Positions 9,178-17,893 of a stretch of 64,000 bases of DNA are shown here, one piece after another. Where the stretch lies: assembly GCA_965198865.1 (NCBI GenBank), contig CBDAQA010000023.1, positions 1 through 64,000 on the forward strand, read 5' to 3'. A model generated the notes under the pieces. The model ran no database searches and had not been told where the DNA came from. It saw only the letters and a program-made list of their open reading frames with translations. Source of the DNA: CBDAQA01 sp965198865 (GTDB lineage: Bacteria > Planctomycetota > Phycisphaerae > Tepidisphaerales > Tepidisphaeraceae). Positions within the stretch are counted from its first letter, which is position 1. The number at the start of each line of letters is the position of its first letter. The position numbers were made by a program, and so were the translations under genes.

Positions 9178-9258
9178 GTGGCACGGGCTACCAGCCCGTG
9201 TTTCTGACCCGGTCACAACAATCTCAGAATAGGAACACGGGCTAGCAGCCCGTGCCAC
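9178..9258. repeat. Nested palindromic repeat between groES and groEL2
   Basis: Two 25-base units (9178-9202 and 9234-9258) are near-perfect inverted copies of each other, and each contains its own palindrome CACGGGCT...AGCCCGTG. The whole can fold either as two small hairpins or as one long stem over 31 bases. It ends six bases before the groEL2 start and occupies the position of the ribosome-binding site. Confidence 0.85.
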
Positions 9259-9263
9259 AAAAC

Positions 9264-10892
9264 ATGGCTGCCAAACAGATGATGTACGAGACCGACGCCC
9301 GGGCCGAGCTGCTCAACGGGATGTCGCAGCTGGCGCGGGCCGTGAAAGCCACGCTGGGGCCGCGCGGGCGGAACGTGGTGATGCAGAAGTCGTTCGGGTC
9401 GCCGCGGATCACCAAGGACGGCGTCTCCGTCGCCAAGGAGATCGAGCTGCCCCAGCCGTTCGAGAACATGGGCGCCAAGCTCATTTCGGCCGTGGCCAGC
9501 AAGACCGGCGACGTCGCCGGCGACGGGACGACCACCGCGACCGTGCTGGCCGAGGCGATCCTGAGCGAGGGGCTGAAGTACGTCCGCAGCGGCGTGAACC
9601 CGGTGCTGATCCAGCGCGGGATCATCAAGGCCACGGAGGTGGCCTGCGAGGCGATCACGAAGATCAGCAAGCCCGTCAGCGGCCGCGAGGACTACAAGCG
9701 TGTCGCGACGATCAGCGCGAACGGCGACGTCCACATCGGCGAGCTGATGGCTGACGCCATGGAGAAGGTCGGCAAGGAGGGCGTGATCACCGTCGACGAG
9801 GGCAAGGGCACCGAGTCGACCCTGGAGTACACCGAGGGCATGCAGTTCGACAAGGGCTACCTGTCGCCCTACTTCATGACCAACCCGACCTCGCTCGAGG
9901 CCGTGCTGGAGAACGCGTACGTCCTGCTGTACGAGAAGAAGGTCAGCAACCTGACCGACCTGCTGCCGCTGCTGAACAAGATCGTCACCGGCGGCAAGCC
10001 GCTGCTGATCATCGCCGAGGACGTGGACGCCGAGGCGCTCGCCGCGTTAGTGATCAACAAGCTGCGCGGGTCGCTGAACGTGTGCGCCGTCAAGGCACCG
10101 GGCTTCGGCGATCGCCGCAAGGCGATGATGGGCGACCTGGCCGTCGTCACCGGCGGGCAGTTCATCAGCGAGGACCTGGGCCTGAAGCTGGAGAGCGTCG
10201 AGCTCGAGCAGCTGGGCACGGCCAAGCGGATCGTGGTCGGCAAGGACAACACCCTGATCGTCGAGGGCGCCGGCACGAAGGAGCAGATCAAGGGTCGCGC
10301 CGACCAGATCCGCCAGCAGATCGAGAAGACCACCAGCGACTACGACAAGGAGAAGCTGCAGGAGCGGCTGGCGAAGCTCACGGGCGGGGTCGCCGTCGTC
10401 AAGGCCGGCGCCAACACCGAGACCGAGATGAAGGAGCGGAAGGACCTGATCGACGACGCCCTGCACGCCGTGAAGGCGTCGGCCGTCGAGGGCATCGTGC
10501 CCGGCGGTGGCGTCGCCCTGCTTCGGGCGATCAAGGCGGTCCTGGCCGCCAAGGCCACCGCCAAGGGCGACGAGAAGATTGGCTTCGACATCCTGTCCGA
10601 GGCGCTGCAGGCCCCCTGCCGGCAGATCGCCGACAACGCCGGCGAGGACGGCGAGGTCGTCGTCGCCCAGATCCTGTCGAACGACTCGGTCGGCTACGGC
10701 TATAACGCCGCCACCGGCGAGTACGGCGACCTGTTCAAGATGGGCATCATCGACCCGACCAAGGTCGCCAAGACCGCCCTTCAGAACGCCGCCTCGGTCA
10801 GCGGGCTCGCCCTGACGACGGACGTGCTGTTGACCGAGTTGAAGGAGAAGGACGGCAAGCCGACCAACGAGGTCGCGGGGTCGGTGGTCTGA
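9264..10892 (+). CDS. groEL2: Chaperonin GroEL, copy 2 (no GGM tail)
   Basis: A second full-length GroEL of 542 residues with intact ATP-site motifs (TLGPRGRNVVMQ, DVAGDGTTTATVLAEAI, IVPGGGVALLRAI). It differs from copy 1 in lacking the Gly/Met tail: it ends KDGKPTNEVAGSVV. That tail shapes the inner cavity floor, so a divided client range is a reasonable inference. ATG 9264 has no Shine-Dalgarno sequence; the upstream bases belong to a palindromic repeat, so translation may depend on that structure or on coupling. Confidence 0.97.
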   Translation: MAAKQMMYETDARAELLNGMSQLARAVKATLGPRGRNVVMQKSFGSPRITKDGVSVAKEIELPQPFENMGAKLISAVASKTGDVAGDGTTTATVLAEAILSEGLKYVRSGVNPVLIQRGIIKATEVACEAITKISKPVSGREDYKRVATISANGDVHIGELMADAMEKVGKEGVITVDEGKGTESTLEYTEGMQFDKGYLSPYFMTNPTSLEAVLENAYVLLYEKKVSNLTDLLPLLNKIVTGGKPLLIIAEDVDAEALAALVINKLRGSLNVCAVKAPGFGDRRKAMMGDLAVVTGGQFISEDLGLKLESVELEQLGTAKRIVVGKDNTLIVEGAGTKEQIKGRADQIRQQIEKTTSDYDKEKLQERLAKLTGGVAVVKAGANTETEMKERKDLIDDALHAVKASAVEGIVPGGGVALLRAIKAVLAAKATAKGDEKIGFDILSEALQAPCRQIADNAGEDGEVVVAQILSNDSVGYGYNAATGEYGDLFKMGIIDPTKVAKTALQNAASVSGLALTTDVLLTELKEKDGKPTNEVAGSVV

Positions 10893-10922
10893 CCCGTTCC
10901 CGAAGACACCGTGATGGGGCAG

Positions 10923-10957
10923 AACTCCGCTCGGCACTCGCCGCGGCGGAGTTTTCC
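10923..10957 (+). terminator. Terminator after groEL2
   Basis: AACTCCGC (10923-10930) and GCGGAGTT (10946-10953) form an 8-bp stem with a 15-base loop, followed by TT. It lies 30 bases after the groEL2 stop. Confidence 0.6.
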
Positions 10958-10962
10958 AGTAA

Positions 10963-11159
10963 ATCGGTTGGGCGGTGGTTCGCCAGTCGGGCAGCCACTT
11001 GATCATGGTCGAGGACGGCGAGGCCGCGACGCTCTCGGTGCCCGACCACCGTGAGGTCGCCAAAGGAACGCTGCGAAAGCTTGATCCGCTCGGCCGGACT
11101 GACGGTCGACGAGTTCGTGGAGAGGGTCTGGAGCGGACGTGGTCCGGACAGGAATATAA
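10963..11159 (+). pseudogene. Broken HicA-type mRNA interferase gene
   Basis: The frame at 10963 reads IGWAVVRQSGSHLIM, then LSVPDHREVAKGTLRKL, which is the HicA core with the catalytic GSH histidine. After about 11080 the continuing HicA tail, LIRSAGLTVDEFVERV, is found in another frame (the frame of 11081). The first 15 or so residues are also missing: a stop stands directly before IGW. Truncation plus a frameshift make a functional toxin unlikely. No HicB partner is visible, and the remnant merges into the dnaJ start. Confidence 0.7.
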
Positions 11160-12320
11160 GTGCCCACCGTCAAACGCGACTACTACGAGGTCCTGAGCGT
11201 CACGCGCACCGCCAGCGGGGACGAGATCAAGCGGTCCTATCGCCGGCTGGCGATGAAGTACCACCCCGACCGCAACGAGGGGCCGGGCAAGGCCGAGGCC
11301 GAGGTCAAGTTCAAGGAGTGCTCCGAGGCGTACGAGGTGCTGTCCGACGAGACCAAGCGACAGCGTTACGACCAGTACGGCCACGCCGGCGTGTCGGCGA
11401 ACCACGACTACCAGCACATGGAGCCTCAGGACATCTTCTCGATGTTCGAGGACATCTTCGGTGCCGGCAACAGCGGCCGCGGCGGCCGGGCCGGGGCGAC
11501 CCGCGGGGCCGGCGGGCGCGGGTTCGACCTCGAGATCCAGGTCGAGCTCACCCTGAACGAGATCGCCAGCGGGGCCGAGAAGACGCTGGAGTACGAGCGG
11601 CAGGACCTGTGCGAGCAGTGCAAGGGTTCCGGAGCCAAGCCGGGCACACAGCCGGTCGTCTGCGTGCAGTGCGGCGGGCAGGGACGGATCGCCCAGCAGG
11701 GGTTCGGCGGGATGTTCCGCATGGTCACCACCTGCCCCAACTGCCGGGGTCGGGGGACCGTCGTCCGCGAGCACTGCCCCAGCTGCGGCGGCAACGGCCG
11801 GCAGATGAAGAAGCGGACCGTCACCATCAAGATCCCGCCCGGCGTCCACGAGGGACAGGCCGTCCGCGTCGTCGGCGAGGGCGAGGCGGGCGAGGCCGGC
11901 GGCAAGGCGGGCGACCTGCACTGCTACATCGCCGTCAAACCCCACCCGATCTTCACCCGGCATAACAACGACCTCGTCTGCCAGGTGCCGATCAGCTTCA
12001 CCCAGGCGGCCCTCGGCGCCCACGTCGACGTGCCGACGCTGCGGGGTCCCGAACCGTTGGACGTCCCCGCCGGCAGCCAGCACGGCGAGGTGTTCAAGCT
12101 CCGCGGCAAGGGGCTGCCCGACGCCCGCAGCAACCGCGTCGGCGACGAGCTCGTGCAGATCCTGGTCGAGATCCCGCGCAAGCTGACCGACCGGCAACGG
12201 ACGCTGCTCCGCGAGTTCGCCCAGACCGAGGAGGGCCACGACGGCGCCGACGTCCACGCCGCCATGCCCCAGCGCAAGGGGTTCCTCGACAAGCTCAAGG
12301 ACGTGTTGACCGGGGAGTAG
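11160..12320 (+). CDS. dnaJ: Chaperone DnaJ (type I Hsp40)
   Basis: The co-chaperone that delivers substrates to DnaK and stimulates its ATPase. The J domain (residues 5-70) has the HPD tripeptide in YHPDRN. A G/F-rich linker follows, then four zinc motifs CEQCKGSG, CVQCGGQG, CPNCRGRG and CPSCGGNG, then the two beta-sandwich substrate domains. At 386 residues it is a standard type I DnaJ. The start is a GTG behind AGGAATAT. The grpE gene follows 89 bases downstream; dnaK is not in the window. Confidence 0.96.
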   Translation: MPTVKRDYYEVLSVTRTASGDEIKRSYRRLAMKYHPDRNEGPGKAEAEVKFKECSEAYEVLSDETKRQRYDQYGHAGVSANHDYQHMEPQDIFSMFEDIFGAGNSGRGGRAGATRGAGGRGFDLEIQVELTLNEIASGAEKTLEYERQDLCEQCKGSGAKPGTQPVVCVQCGGQGRIAQQGFGGMFRMVTTCPNCRGRGTVVREHCPSCGGNGRQMKKRTVTIKIPPGVHEGQAVRVVGEGEAGEAGGKAGDLHCYIAVKPHPIFTRHNNDLVCQVPISFTQAALGAHVDVPTLRGPEPLDVPAGSQHGEVFKLRGKGLPDARSNRVGDELVQILVEIPRKLTDRQRTLLREFAQTEEGHDGADVHAAMPQRKGFLDKLKDVLTGE

Positions 12321-12409
12321 GTTGCTGGTGGTGGGTTGTCGGTTGGAAGTAGTAGAATCGCCAGCCGCCCGTCCGCCCCGACCTACGACTCACAAACCCA
12401 CAGATACCC

Positions 12410-12955
12410 ATGACCCGCATCCCCATCGACGATCCCGACGCCCAGCCGTCCGACGAGTCCCCCGAGCCCGGCCCCGCCGAGGGCACCACGGTCGACCCCA
12501 ACGAGTTGATCCAGCTCCGCGCCGAGCGCGACCAGCTCTACGAGCGGCTCGCCCGCGCCACGGCCGAGTTCAAGAACACCCAGCGCCGCCTCGAGACCGA
12601 GTTCGACCAGCGGGCCCAGTACGCGAACTCGTCGCTGCTCAAGAGCCTGCTCCCACCGATCGACAGCTTCGAGCGGGCCCTCGCCCAGGACCCGGCCAAG
12701 ATCGACGCGGCCACGCTGCTCAAGGGGCTGCAGATCACGCACGACCAGATGATGAACGTGCTGAGGCAGCAGCGCGTCGAGCAGATCGCCCCCAAGCCCG
12801 GCGACCCGTTCGACCCCACGCTGCACGAGGCCGTCATGCAGCAGCCCAGCGACGCCTACCCCGAGCCGGCCGTCACCCAGCTGTTCGAGAAGGGCTACGC
12901 CCTGCAGGGCCGCACGCTACGCCCGGCGAAGGTGGCGGTGAGCAAGGTGTCCTAA
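12410..12955 (+). CDS. grpE: Nucleotide exchange factor GrpE
   Basis: GrpE releases ADP from DnaK. The protein (181 residues) begins with an acidic disordered segment (residues 1-28), then a long coiled-coil helix (LIQLRAERDQLYERLARATAEFKNTQRRLE) and the beta domain with DPTLHEAVMQQPSDAYPEPAVTQLFEKGYALQGRTLRPAKVAVS. All fit the family. It follows dnaJ in the same direction and is probably co-transcribed. Confidence 0.95.
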   Translation: MTRIPIDDPDAQPSDESPEPGPAEGTTVDPNELIQLRAERDQLYERLARATAEFKNTQRRLETEFDQRAQYANSSLLKSLLPPIDSFERALAQDPAKIDAATLLKGLQITHDQMMNVLRQQRVEQIAPKPGDPFDPTLHEAVMQQPSDAYPEPAVTQLFEKGYALQGRTLRPAKVAVSKVS

Positions 12956-12977
12956 AGGAAGTGCAGAGTGCGGAATG

Positions 12978-13050
12978 CAGAGTGCAGAATGGAGATCGGC
13001 AGCCGTTGCCCCGCCCCCATTCCGCGTTCTGCACTCTGAGTTCTGCATTC
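12978..13050. repeat. Word-repeat palindrome between grpE and the FmdB-type gene
   Basis: CAGAGTGCAGAA (12978-12989) is complementary to 13027-13038, and GAATGCAGA (12973-12981) to 13042-13050. The sequence is built from reshuffled words GCAGAGTGC, GGAATGCAG and TTCTGCATTC. It is another self-complementary spacer like 1197-1269. Confidence 0.75.
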
Positions 13051-13056
13051 GATGAC

Positions 13057-13455
13057 ATGCCGACCTACGAGTACAAGTGCGACGCCTGCGGGCACGCGTT
13101 CGAGAAGTTCCAGTCGATCAAGGCCGACCCGATCAAGGTCTGCCCCAACTGCGGCCAGGAGTCGGTCCGCAAGCTGATCAGCATGGGTGGCGGTCTGATC
13201 TTCAAGGGCAGCGGGTTCTACATCACCGATTACCGCGACAAGGCCTACGCCGACCAGTCCAAGGCCGACAACGGCGGCAAGGCCGAGGCGAAGTCCGACG
13301 CCAGCCCCGACGCCAAGGGTGATGCCAAGTCCGACAAGCCCGCCACCGGCGAGCCGGCCAAGTCGACCGAGTCCAAGCCCGCCGCGACGGCGACGCCAAC
13401 GCCGTCCCCCACGCCCACGCCCGCCCCGACGCCGGCCGCCAAGTCCGACTCCTGA
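13057..13455 (+). CDS. FmdB-type zinc ribbon protein with low-complexity tail
   Basis: The N-terminal 45 residues form the FmdB/CxxC_CxxC_SSSS putative regulatory domain: MPTYEYKCDACGHAFEKFQ, then CPNCGQESVRKLIS. The GSGFYITDYR segment that follows is typical of bacterial members. After residue 60 comes a charged and then proline/threonine-rich tail (TPTPSPTPTPAPTP), so the full length is 132 residues. The function of the family is not settled. It forms a likely unit with yacG 12 bases downstream. Confidence 0.88.
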   Translation: MPTYEYKCDACGHAFEKFQSIKADPIKVCPNCGQESVRKLISMGGGLIFKGSGFYITDYRDKAYADQSKADNGGKAEAKSDASPDAKGDAKSDKPATGEPAKSTESKPAATATPTPSPTPTPAPTPAAKSDS

Positions 13456-13467
13456 CCCGGACCCGCC

Positions 13468-13656
13468 ATGCTGTGCCCGATCTGCAAGCGCCCTGTCCCC
13501 GACCCCCCACCCGACGGCCCCCGCGGCGACTACCCGTTCTGCACCCCCCGCTGCAAGCTGGTCGACCTCGGCCGCTGGCTCGACGGCGCCTACCAGATCC
13601 CCGTGCAGATCACGCCGGACGATGACGACGACGGCGGCGATCGTTCGCAGTCGTGA
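13468..13656 (+). CDS. yacG: DNA gyrase inhibitor YacG family zinc protein
   Basis: A 62-residue protein with the YacG Cys4 zinc knuckle: CPICKRPV, then FCTPRCKLVDLGRWLDGAYQIP. In E. coli YacG binds GyrB and inhibits gyrase. The acidic C-terminus (PDDDDDGGD) is also typical. It is the last gene of the dnaJ-grpE-fmdB-yacG run. Confidence 0.9.
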   Translation: MLCPICKRPVPDPPPDGPRGDYPFCTPRCKLVDLGRWLDGAYQIPVQITPDDDDDGGDRSQS

Positions 13657-13724
13657 ACCAGATGTAGCCCCTCGGTTCCGTTCACAAAGCGCTTGGCGAT
13701 GCAGAAGCTCGCCATGGCAGTCGC

Positions 13725-13793
13725 TGGCGGAAGCCCGCGGATCTTCGGCGAACCCAACGCCACTGAGCTGTGACGGTCCGCGGGCTCCCGCCA
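13725..13793. repeat. 17-bp inverted repeat in a gene-free stretch
   Basis: Arms 13725-13741 (TGGCGGAAGCCCGCGGA) and 13777-13793 are complementary with one mismatch. The surrounding 13657-14034 contains further GC-rich short dyads and no credible gene; a promoter for the next gene is at its end. Confidence 0.65.
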
Positions 13794-13941
13794 CGCGGCT
13801 GCAATGTGAGTCCTGCGGGATGGGTCCGCCCGGCACGCGGCCTCCCGCGCACCGCAACGGCGAGCAGAGCGGTCGGTTCGCGCAGCGCCCGTCGCGCGAC
13901 GCGCCCGCGACCGACGCGATTCCAACCTGGATCTCCCGCCG

Positions 13942-13969
13942 TTGCCGTTGCACCGCCCACCCCTATAAT
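13942..13969 (+). promoter_or_regulatory. Promoter of the 14035 membrane protein gene
   Basis: TTGCCG (13942-13947) and a perfect TATAAT (13964-13969) are spaced by 16 bases, giving a leader of about 60 bases to the ATG at 14035. Confidence 0.6.
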
Positions 13970-14034
13970 GCCGGCCCGTCATCGGTTCCGGCACGTGTCC
14001 GCGGCCGGGCGGACCGGGAAGGAGCTCTCTTCAC

Positions 14035-15915
14035 ATGGCGGATGAACCGCTGTCGATCCGCGGGGTCCACTGGCGCGACGCGCTGCCGTTCACCCACCTG
14101 TTCCGCGCGTTCCGCGTCGCCGTCCACCCCTCCAAGATCGTGCTCGCCCTGGCCGCCCTGCTGCTGTCGTACGTCGGCGGCCGTGGGCTGGACCTGGTCT
14201 GGCCGGTGCAGGACCGGGCCGTCGCGGGTGAGGTGGACTTGTACGAGGCGTTCTCCGCGCACGCGGCGTCGGGCCCGTCCTTCGCCCACGTCCGCCGGGC
14301 GGCCCGCGCGCAGGTCGAATCGGCCTACGCGCACGCGCTGCTCGCCGACCAGATCGTCACCGACCCCGCCGCCGCCGCCGCCGCAGCCAAGAGTGGCGAC
14401 CGGCTGAGCGACCTGAAGCAGCACATCCGCTCCCGCCGCGATCAGGCGGTCACCACGGCGAACGACCAGCACGGCTCGGCCCTGAAGGCCAGCGAGGCCG
14501 CCGCCGACCCCGTCGCCGCCCGCCGCGCCGCCGACGAGGGCCAGCGCGCCACGATCCGCAGCGCCTTCGACGCCGCCTCGGTCGAGTACCGCGCCGCCTC
14601 GCAGGTGAAGAACGCCGGCCTCTACGACGTCTTCTTCGACTACGAGTCCCGCCAGCTCAGCAATGCCGTGCAGGGGGTGCGCGAGTGGAACTGGTTCGGC
14701 AACGACCGGTCCTCGCCCGTCGCCGCCGACCTCGCCGAGGCCCTGCCGCCCGCGCCGGCGGGCAGCGCCTTGGCCGGTGGCCCCATGACGGGTGCCCTGT
14801 CCCCGGTGAACCCGCTCGCCGCGGCATCGGTCGAGCCCCCCGCCACGATCGCGGTCACGACCGCGATGTTGTCGCTCCCCGGCGCGGCAGCGCCCGCCAT
14901 CATCCCGTCGGTCGTCCGCTTCTTTGCCGTCGGCCCCGTCTGGCTGCTGACGCAGCACCCGGTCTACTTCGCCCTCTTCGGCAGCGGCGTGCTGATCCTG
15001 TGGTCGGTGTTCGGCGGCGCGATCAGCCGCATCGCCGCCGTCCACGTCGCCCGCGATGAGAAGCTCAGCATCCGCTCGGCCCTGGTCTTCTCCGGCGGGA
15101 AGTTCCTCAGCTTCCTGTGCGCCCCGCTGATCCCGCTCGGCATCCTGGCCGGCGTCGGGCTGACGACCTCGCTCGTGTCGCTGGTGCTCACCGTCGTCCC
15201 CTGGTTCGGACCGACCATCGGCGTCGTGATCCTGGGCGTCGGCTTCGTGCTGGCGCTGCTGGCCGGCCTGGTGATGGCGGTCGTGCTGGTCGGGCTGGTC
15301 GGCGGGTTCAACCTGATGTACCCGACCATCGCCGTCGAGGGGTCCGACAGCTTCGACGCGATCAGCCGCAGCTTCAGCTACCTCTACGCCCGACCCTGGC
15401 GGCTGGCGTTTTACACGGCCGTGTCGATCGTCTACGGGTCGGCCTGCTACCTGTTCGTACGCCTGTTCATCTACCTCGTGCTCCGCCTGACCCACACGTT
15501 CGTCGACCTCGGCATCCTCGCCCGCGCCGACTCCACCGCGCCGCTCCTCTCCGCCCTCTGGCCCGACCCCGCCACCACCGGCCGCCTCAGCTACGGCGTC
15601 GACGCGCTGGCCCTCACGTTCCCGCAGGAGGTGGGCGCCGCGTTCATCTGGCTGTGGGTCCACCTGACGGTCGCGATCCTGGGCGCGTTCGCGGTCTGCT
15701 TCTACTTCTCGGCCAACACGATCATCTACTACCTGCTCCGCGAGGACGTGGACGCCACGGACTTGAACGAGGTGTACGTCGACCCGTCCGACGAGGACGA
15801 TGCCGACGAGCCCGACCCCGCTGACCCCGTGACGACCCCTAGGCGCAACGCCGCCTCCCCGGCCCCCGTCACGCCCCCTGCCAGCGACCCGACCGACGCC
15901 GCCCCGCCAACGTGA
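14035..15915 (+). CDS. Large multi-pass membrane protein, unknown
   Basis: A 626-residue protein starting at ATG 14035 behind GGAAGGAG. There is one hydrophobic segment near residues 35-50, a long soluble, alanine-rich region (about 60-270, probably helical and outside the membrane), then at least five strongly hydrophobic stretches (about 300-340, 355-430, 455-490, 540-575) and a proline-rich C-terminal tail. Segments such as AVEGSDSFDAISRSFSYLYARPWR resemble the YciC/DUF975-type integral membrane family, where such a motif precedes the last helices, but this is only a resemblance. Role unknown. Confidence 0.75.
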   Translation: MADEPLSIRGVHWRDALPFTHLFRAFRVAVHPSKIVLALAALLLSYVGGRGLDLVWPVQDRAVAGEVDLYEAFSAHAASGPSFAHVRRAARAQVESAYAHALLADQIVTDPAAAAAAAKSGDRLSDLKQHIRSRRDQAVTTANDQHGSALKASEAAADPVAARRAADEGQRATIRSAFDAASVEYRAASQVKNAGLYDVFFDYESRQLSNAVQGVREWNWFGNDRSSPVAADLAEALPPAPAGSALAGGPMTGALSPVNPLAAASVEPPATIAVTTAMLSLPGAAAPAIIPSVVRFFAVGPVWLLTQHPVYFALFGSGVLILWSVFGGAISRIAAVHVARDEKLSIRSALVFSGGKFLSFLCAPLIPLGILAGVGLTTSLVSLVLTVVPWFGPTIGVVILGVGFVLALLAGLVMAVVLVGLVGGFNLMYPTIAVEGSDSFDAISRSFSYLYARPWRLAFYTAVSIVYGSACYLFVRLFIYLVLRLTHTFVDLGILARADSTAPLLSALWPDPATTGRLSYGVDALALTFPQEVGAAFIWLWVHLTVAILGAFAVCFYFSANTIIYYLLREDVDATDLNEVYVDPSDEDDADEPDPADPVTTPRRNAASPAPVTPPASDPTDAAPPT

Positions 15916-15960
15916 CGCTGGCATCGCCCGCCTCGGCTATGGTATTGTTTGGACTGACTG

Positions 15961-16034
<74 letters not shown>

Positions 16035-16151
16035 ATCAGTTTCCTAGAAAGAGTTTAGGCACCGATCGAGGCCGCCGATTTTTGCCCACAGTATCCGGCA
16101 AGGTATCCGGATTCTCACGTTGCTCTCGAAAGTGCCGGTATACCGCCGCGG

Positions 16152-16721
16152 ATGCACGGCAAGGCACTGAACCGGCTCCGACGCCAACTCGCTGACCTCG
16201 ACCTTGGCATTCTGTCCGATGTCGGGCGTCATCGCCCCAAGGGCTACCGCTATGCCATCGGTAAGCTCGCGAACGGTTCCGATGCACGGTTTTGGCTCGG
16301 CCACATCCAGAGTGAGGCCCAACGTCGAGCTTCGATGTACCTCCGCACTTGGGGGGCGATAGTGAAATCGGGTCGGTCGCAATGGACCGACGAACTTCTC
16401 GCCAAGACGAAGGACATTGCCGACGAGATTGATGAAGTCGTCCGACTAAATGTTGCTGGTCTCCAAGAACTTGCCTCCATTTACGAGGAGAGGTCCACGG
16501 CTACGCGGCAGTCGATCTCGTTTTGGTCACCAGAGAGCGTGCGGACCAGCACCCCATCGACCGTTGCGGCGGTTGCGACTTCTTCCGGTCAAGGCTCGGT
16601 GAAGGCGCTGTACAGGACCCGCATCTGTGGCGGGTCGCCGAAGTCGAAGTTGTCGTTCTCCACGGTCAGGAGAACCGGCCGCAGCTTGTCCTTCTCCCAG
16701 TCGCCTTGGCTGTACTTGTAG
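16152..16721 (+). pseudogene. Probable N-terminal fragment of a tRNA-site integrase
   Basis: From ATG 16152 the frame reads a basic region (HRPKGYRYAIGKLANGSDARFWLG), then HIQSEAQRRASMYLRTWGAI and a helical part to about residue 118. This resembles the N-terminal arm/SAM-like part of planctomycete tyrosine integrases. No catalytic R-H-R-Y domain follows: after about 16520 the frame runs antisense over a helicase fragment and is meaningless. The stretch has visibly lower GC and different codon use from its neighbours, and lies 118 bases from the tRNA. Assignment is tentative. Confidence 0.4.
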
Positions 16722-16801
16722 TACCGCTCGACGAATTTCTTCAGCAGGGCCACGGCGATCTCCTGCCACACCCGCACCCGGCGGAAGTGGGCGAAGTTCA
16801 G
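16589..16801 (-). pseudogene. C-terminal fragment of a DEAD/DEAH-type helicase
   Basis: The minus frame ending at 16589 reads LNFAHFRRVRVWQEIAVALL, then KKFVERYYKYSQGDWEKDKL and VENDNFDFGDPPQMRVLYSAFTEP. This looks like the extreme C-terminus of large superfamily-2 helicases of restriction-like systems. No helicase motifs are present, since everything upstream is replaced by a GntR gene in another frame. It is a remnant of a larger gene. Confidence 0.45.
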
Positions 16802-17025
16802 CTCTCGGCCGGGCTGATGGTCGACACATAGGTCCCGGCTCCCGGGACGTACTCGACGATCCCCTCGCTGGCCAGCCGGTTGATCGCCTCCCGCAGGGGC
16901 GTCTGACTGACGTTCGATTCCTTTGCTACGGTTCGGTTAACGATCCGTTGGCCGGCGCGGAGCTCCCCGCTTGCCAGCGCGCGGCGAAGGCCCAGATACG
17001 CTCGATCGGTGAGAGTCGCTTCCAT
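16798..17025 (-). CDS. Truncated GntR-type regulator (DNA-binding domain only)
   Basis: Seventy-five residues carrying the GntR winged helix: YLGLRRALASGELRAGQRIVNRTVAKESNVSQTPLREAINRLASEGIVEYVPGAGTYVS. The ligand-binding (FCD) domain that should follow is missing; the frame stops at 16798 inside helicase remnant sequence. A GTG at 17043 would add six residues. It is either a deletion product or a stand-alone DNA-binding domain able to block operators. Confidence 0.7.
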   Translation of the reverse strand: MEATLTDRAYLGLRRALASGELRAGQRIVNRTVAKESNVSQTPLREAINRLASEGIVEYVPGAGTYVSTISPAES

Positions 17026-17101
17026 GTAGCAGCAAATAGTCACCGTGTGTATCCTTCGTAAATTGAGCTACCGCCGCAGGCAAGATCGTTAAAGCTGGCG
17101 G

Positions 17102-17893
17102 TCATCTGCGAAACGCTTGGAGCAGGCGGTAAGTCCAAACGATCTTCTCGACGTTGAATCGGTGGATCAGTCGGCTGACGGGGTCGCCTGCGGAGTAGCG
17201 ACGGGCGACGGCATAGCCCTCATCGAACTGGGCGCGGGTGATCCGGCCTGTCTTACTGGTGGCGTGGACGCGGAAGGCGGCCAGTTCGCGGTCGATCATG
17301 ACCGGGTCAGCGGCGCGGCCCATGCGGAGCCAGAGGTCGTAGTCCATCGTGTAGTGCAGCGTCGTGTCAATCGCTCCGACGGATCGGCCGAAGGACGCCC
17401 GCCAGAAGACGGCGGGCTGGGCGATGAAGTTCTCGCGGAGGAGCCGGCGGTAGGCATAGCGGCGGAGGGACCGCGCCTTATAGCGGACGATCGTATTACG
17501 AATGGGATGGCCGGCCTCGTCAACGATGCGATAGCGGCCCACGGCCCAGCAGACGGCGGGGTCGGCGAACGTCTTGGCAACGGCGGCGAGGGCACCGGGC
17601 AGGTAGATGTCGTCGCTGTTCAGCCAGCCAACCACATCGTCGGTCGACCCGGCCATATCGACCTGGGCCAATCCCTTGTTGACGGCGTCGGACTGGCCGG
17701 CATCGGGGCCGGTGGTCCAGCGAAGGCGGGGATCAGCGGTTGAGCGGAGCAGGCCGACGGTGCCGTCGGTGCTGCCACCGTCGATGACCATGTGCCGCAG
17801 GTCGAACGGGCCGGATTGGGTCAGCACGGAGTCGAGCGTCTGCCGCAGGTAGGCGGCCTGGTTGAAGGAAGGAGTGACGATCCAGATCCGCAT
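17102..17893 (-). CDS. Family 2 glycosyltransferase
   Basis: A cytoplasmic GT-A enzyme of 263 residues that transfers a sugar from a nucleotide donor. TPSFNQAAYLRQTLDSVLTQ, the first acidic motif VIDGGSTDGTV and the metal-binding LNSDDIYLPGAL are intact, and MDYDLWLRMGRA in the acceptor region is typical of wall and exopolysaccharide glycosyltransferases. There is no membrane segment. It is a single gene with no glycan operon immediately around it; the exosortase/EPS locus is 6 kb away. Confidence 0.9.
   Translation of the reverse strand: MRIWIVTPSFNQAAYLRQTLDSVLTQSGPFDLRHMVIDGGSTDGTVGLLRSTADPRLRWTTGPDAGQSDAVNKGLAQVDMAGSTDDVVGWLNSDDIYLPGALAAVAKTFADPAVCWAVGRYRIVDEAGHPIRNTIVRYKARSLRRYAYRRLLRENFIAQPAVFWRASFGRSVGAIDTTLHYTMDYDLWLRMGRAADPVMIDRELAAFRVHATSKTGRITRAQFDEGYAVARRYSAGDPVSRLIHRFNVEKIVWTYRLLQAFRR

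Noticed and set aside
13963..15924. Open frame of 653 codons antisense to the membrane protein
   Set aside because: Shadow of GC-rich third positions; the plus strand has RBS, promoter and membrane helices.
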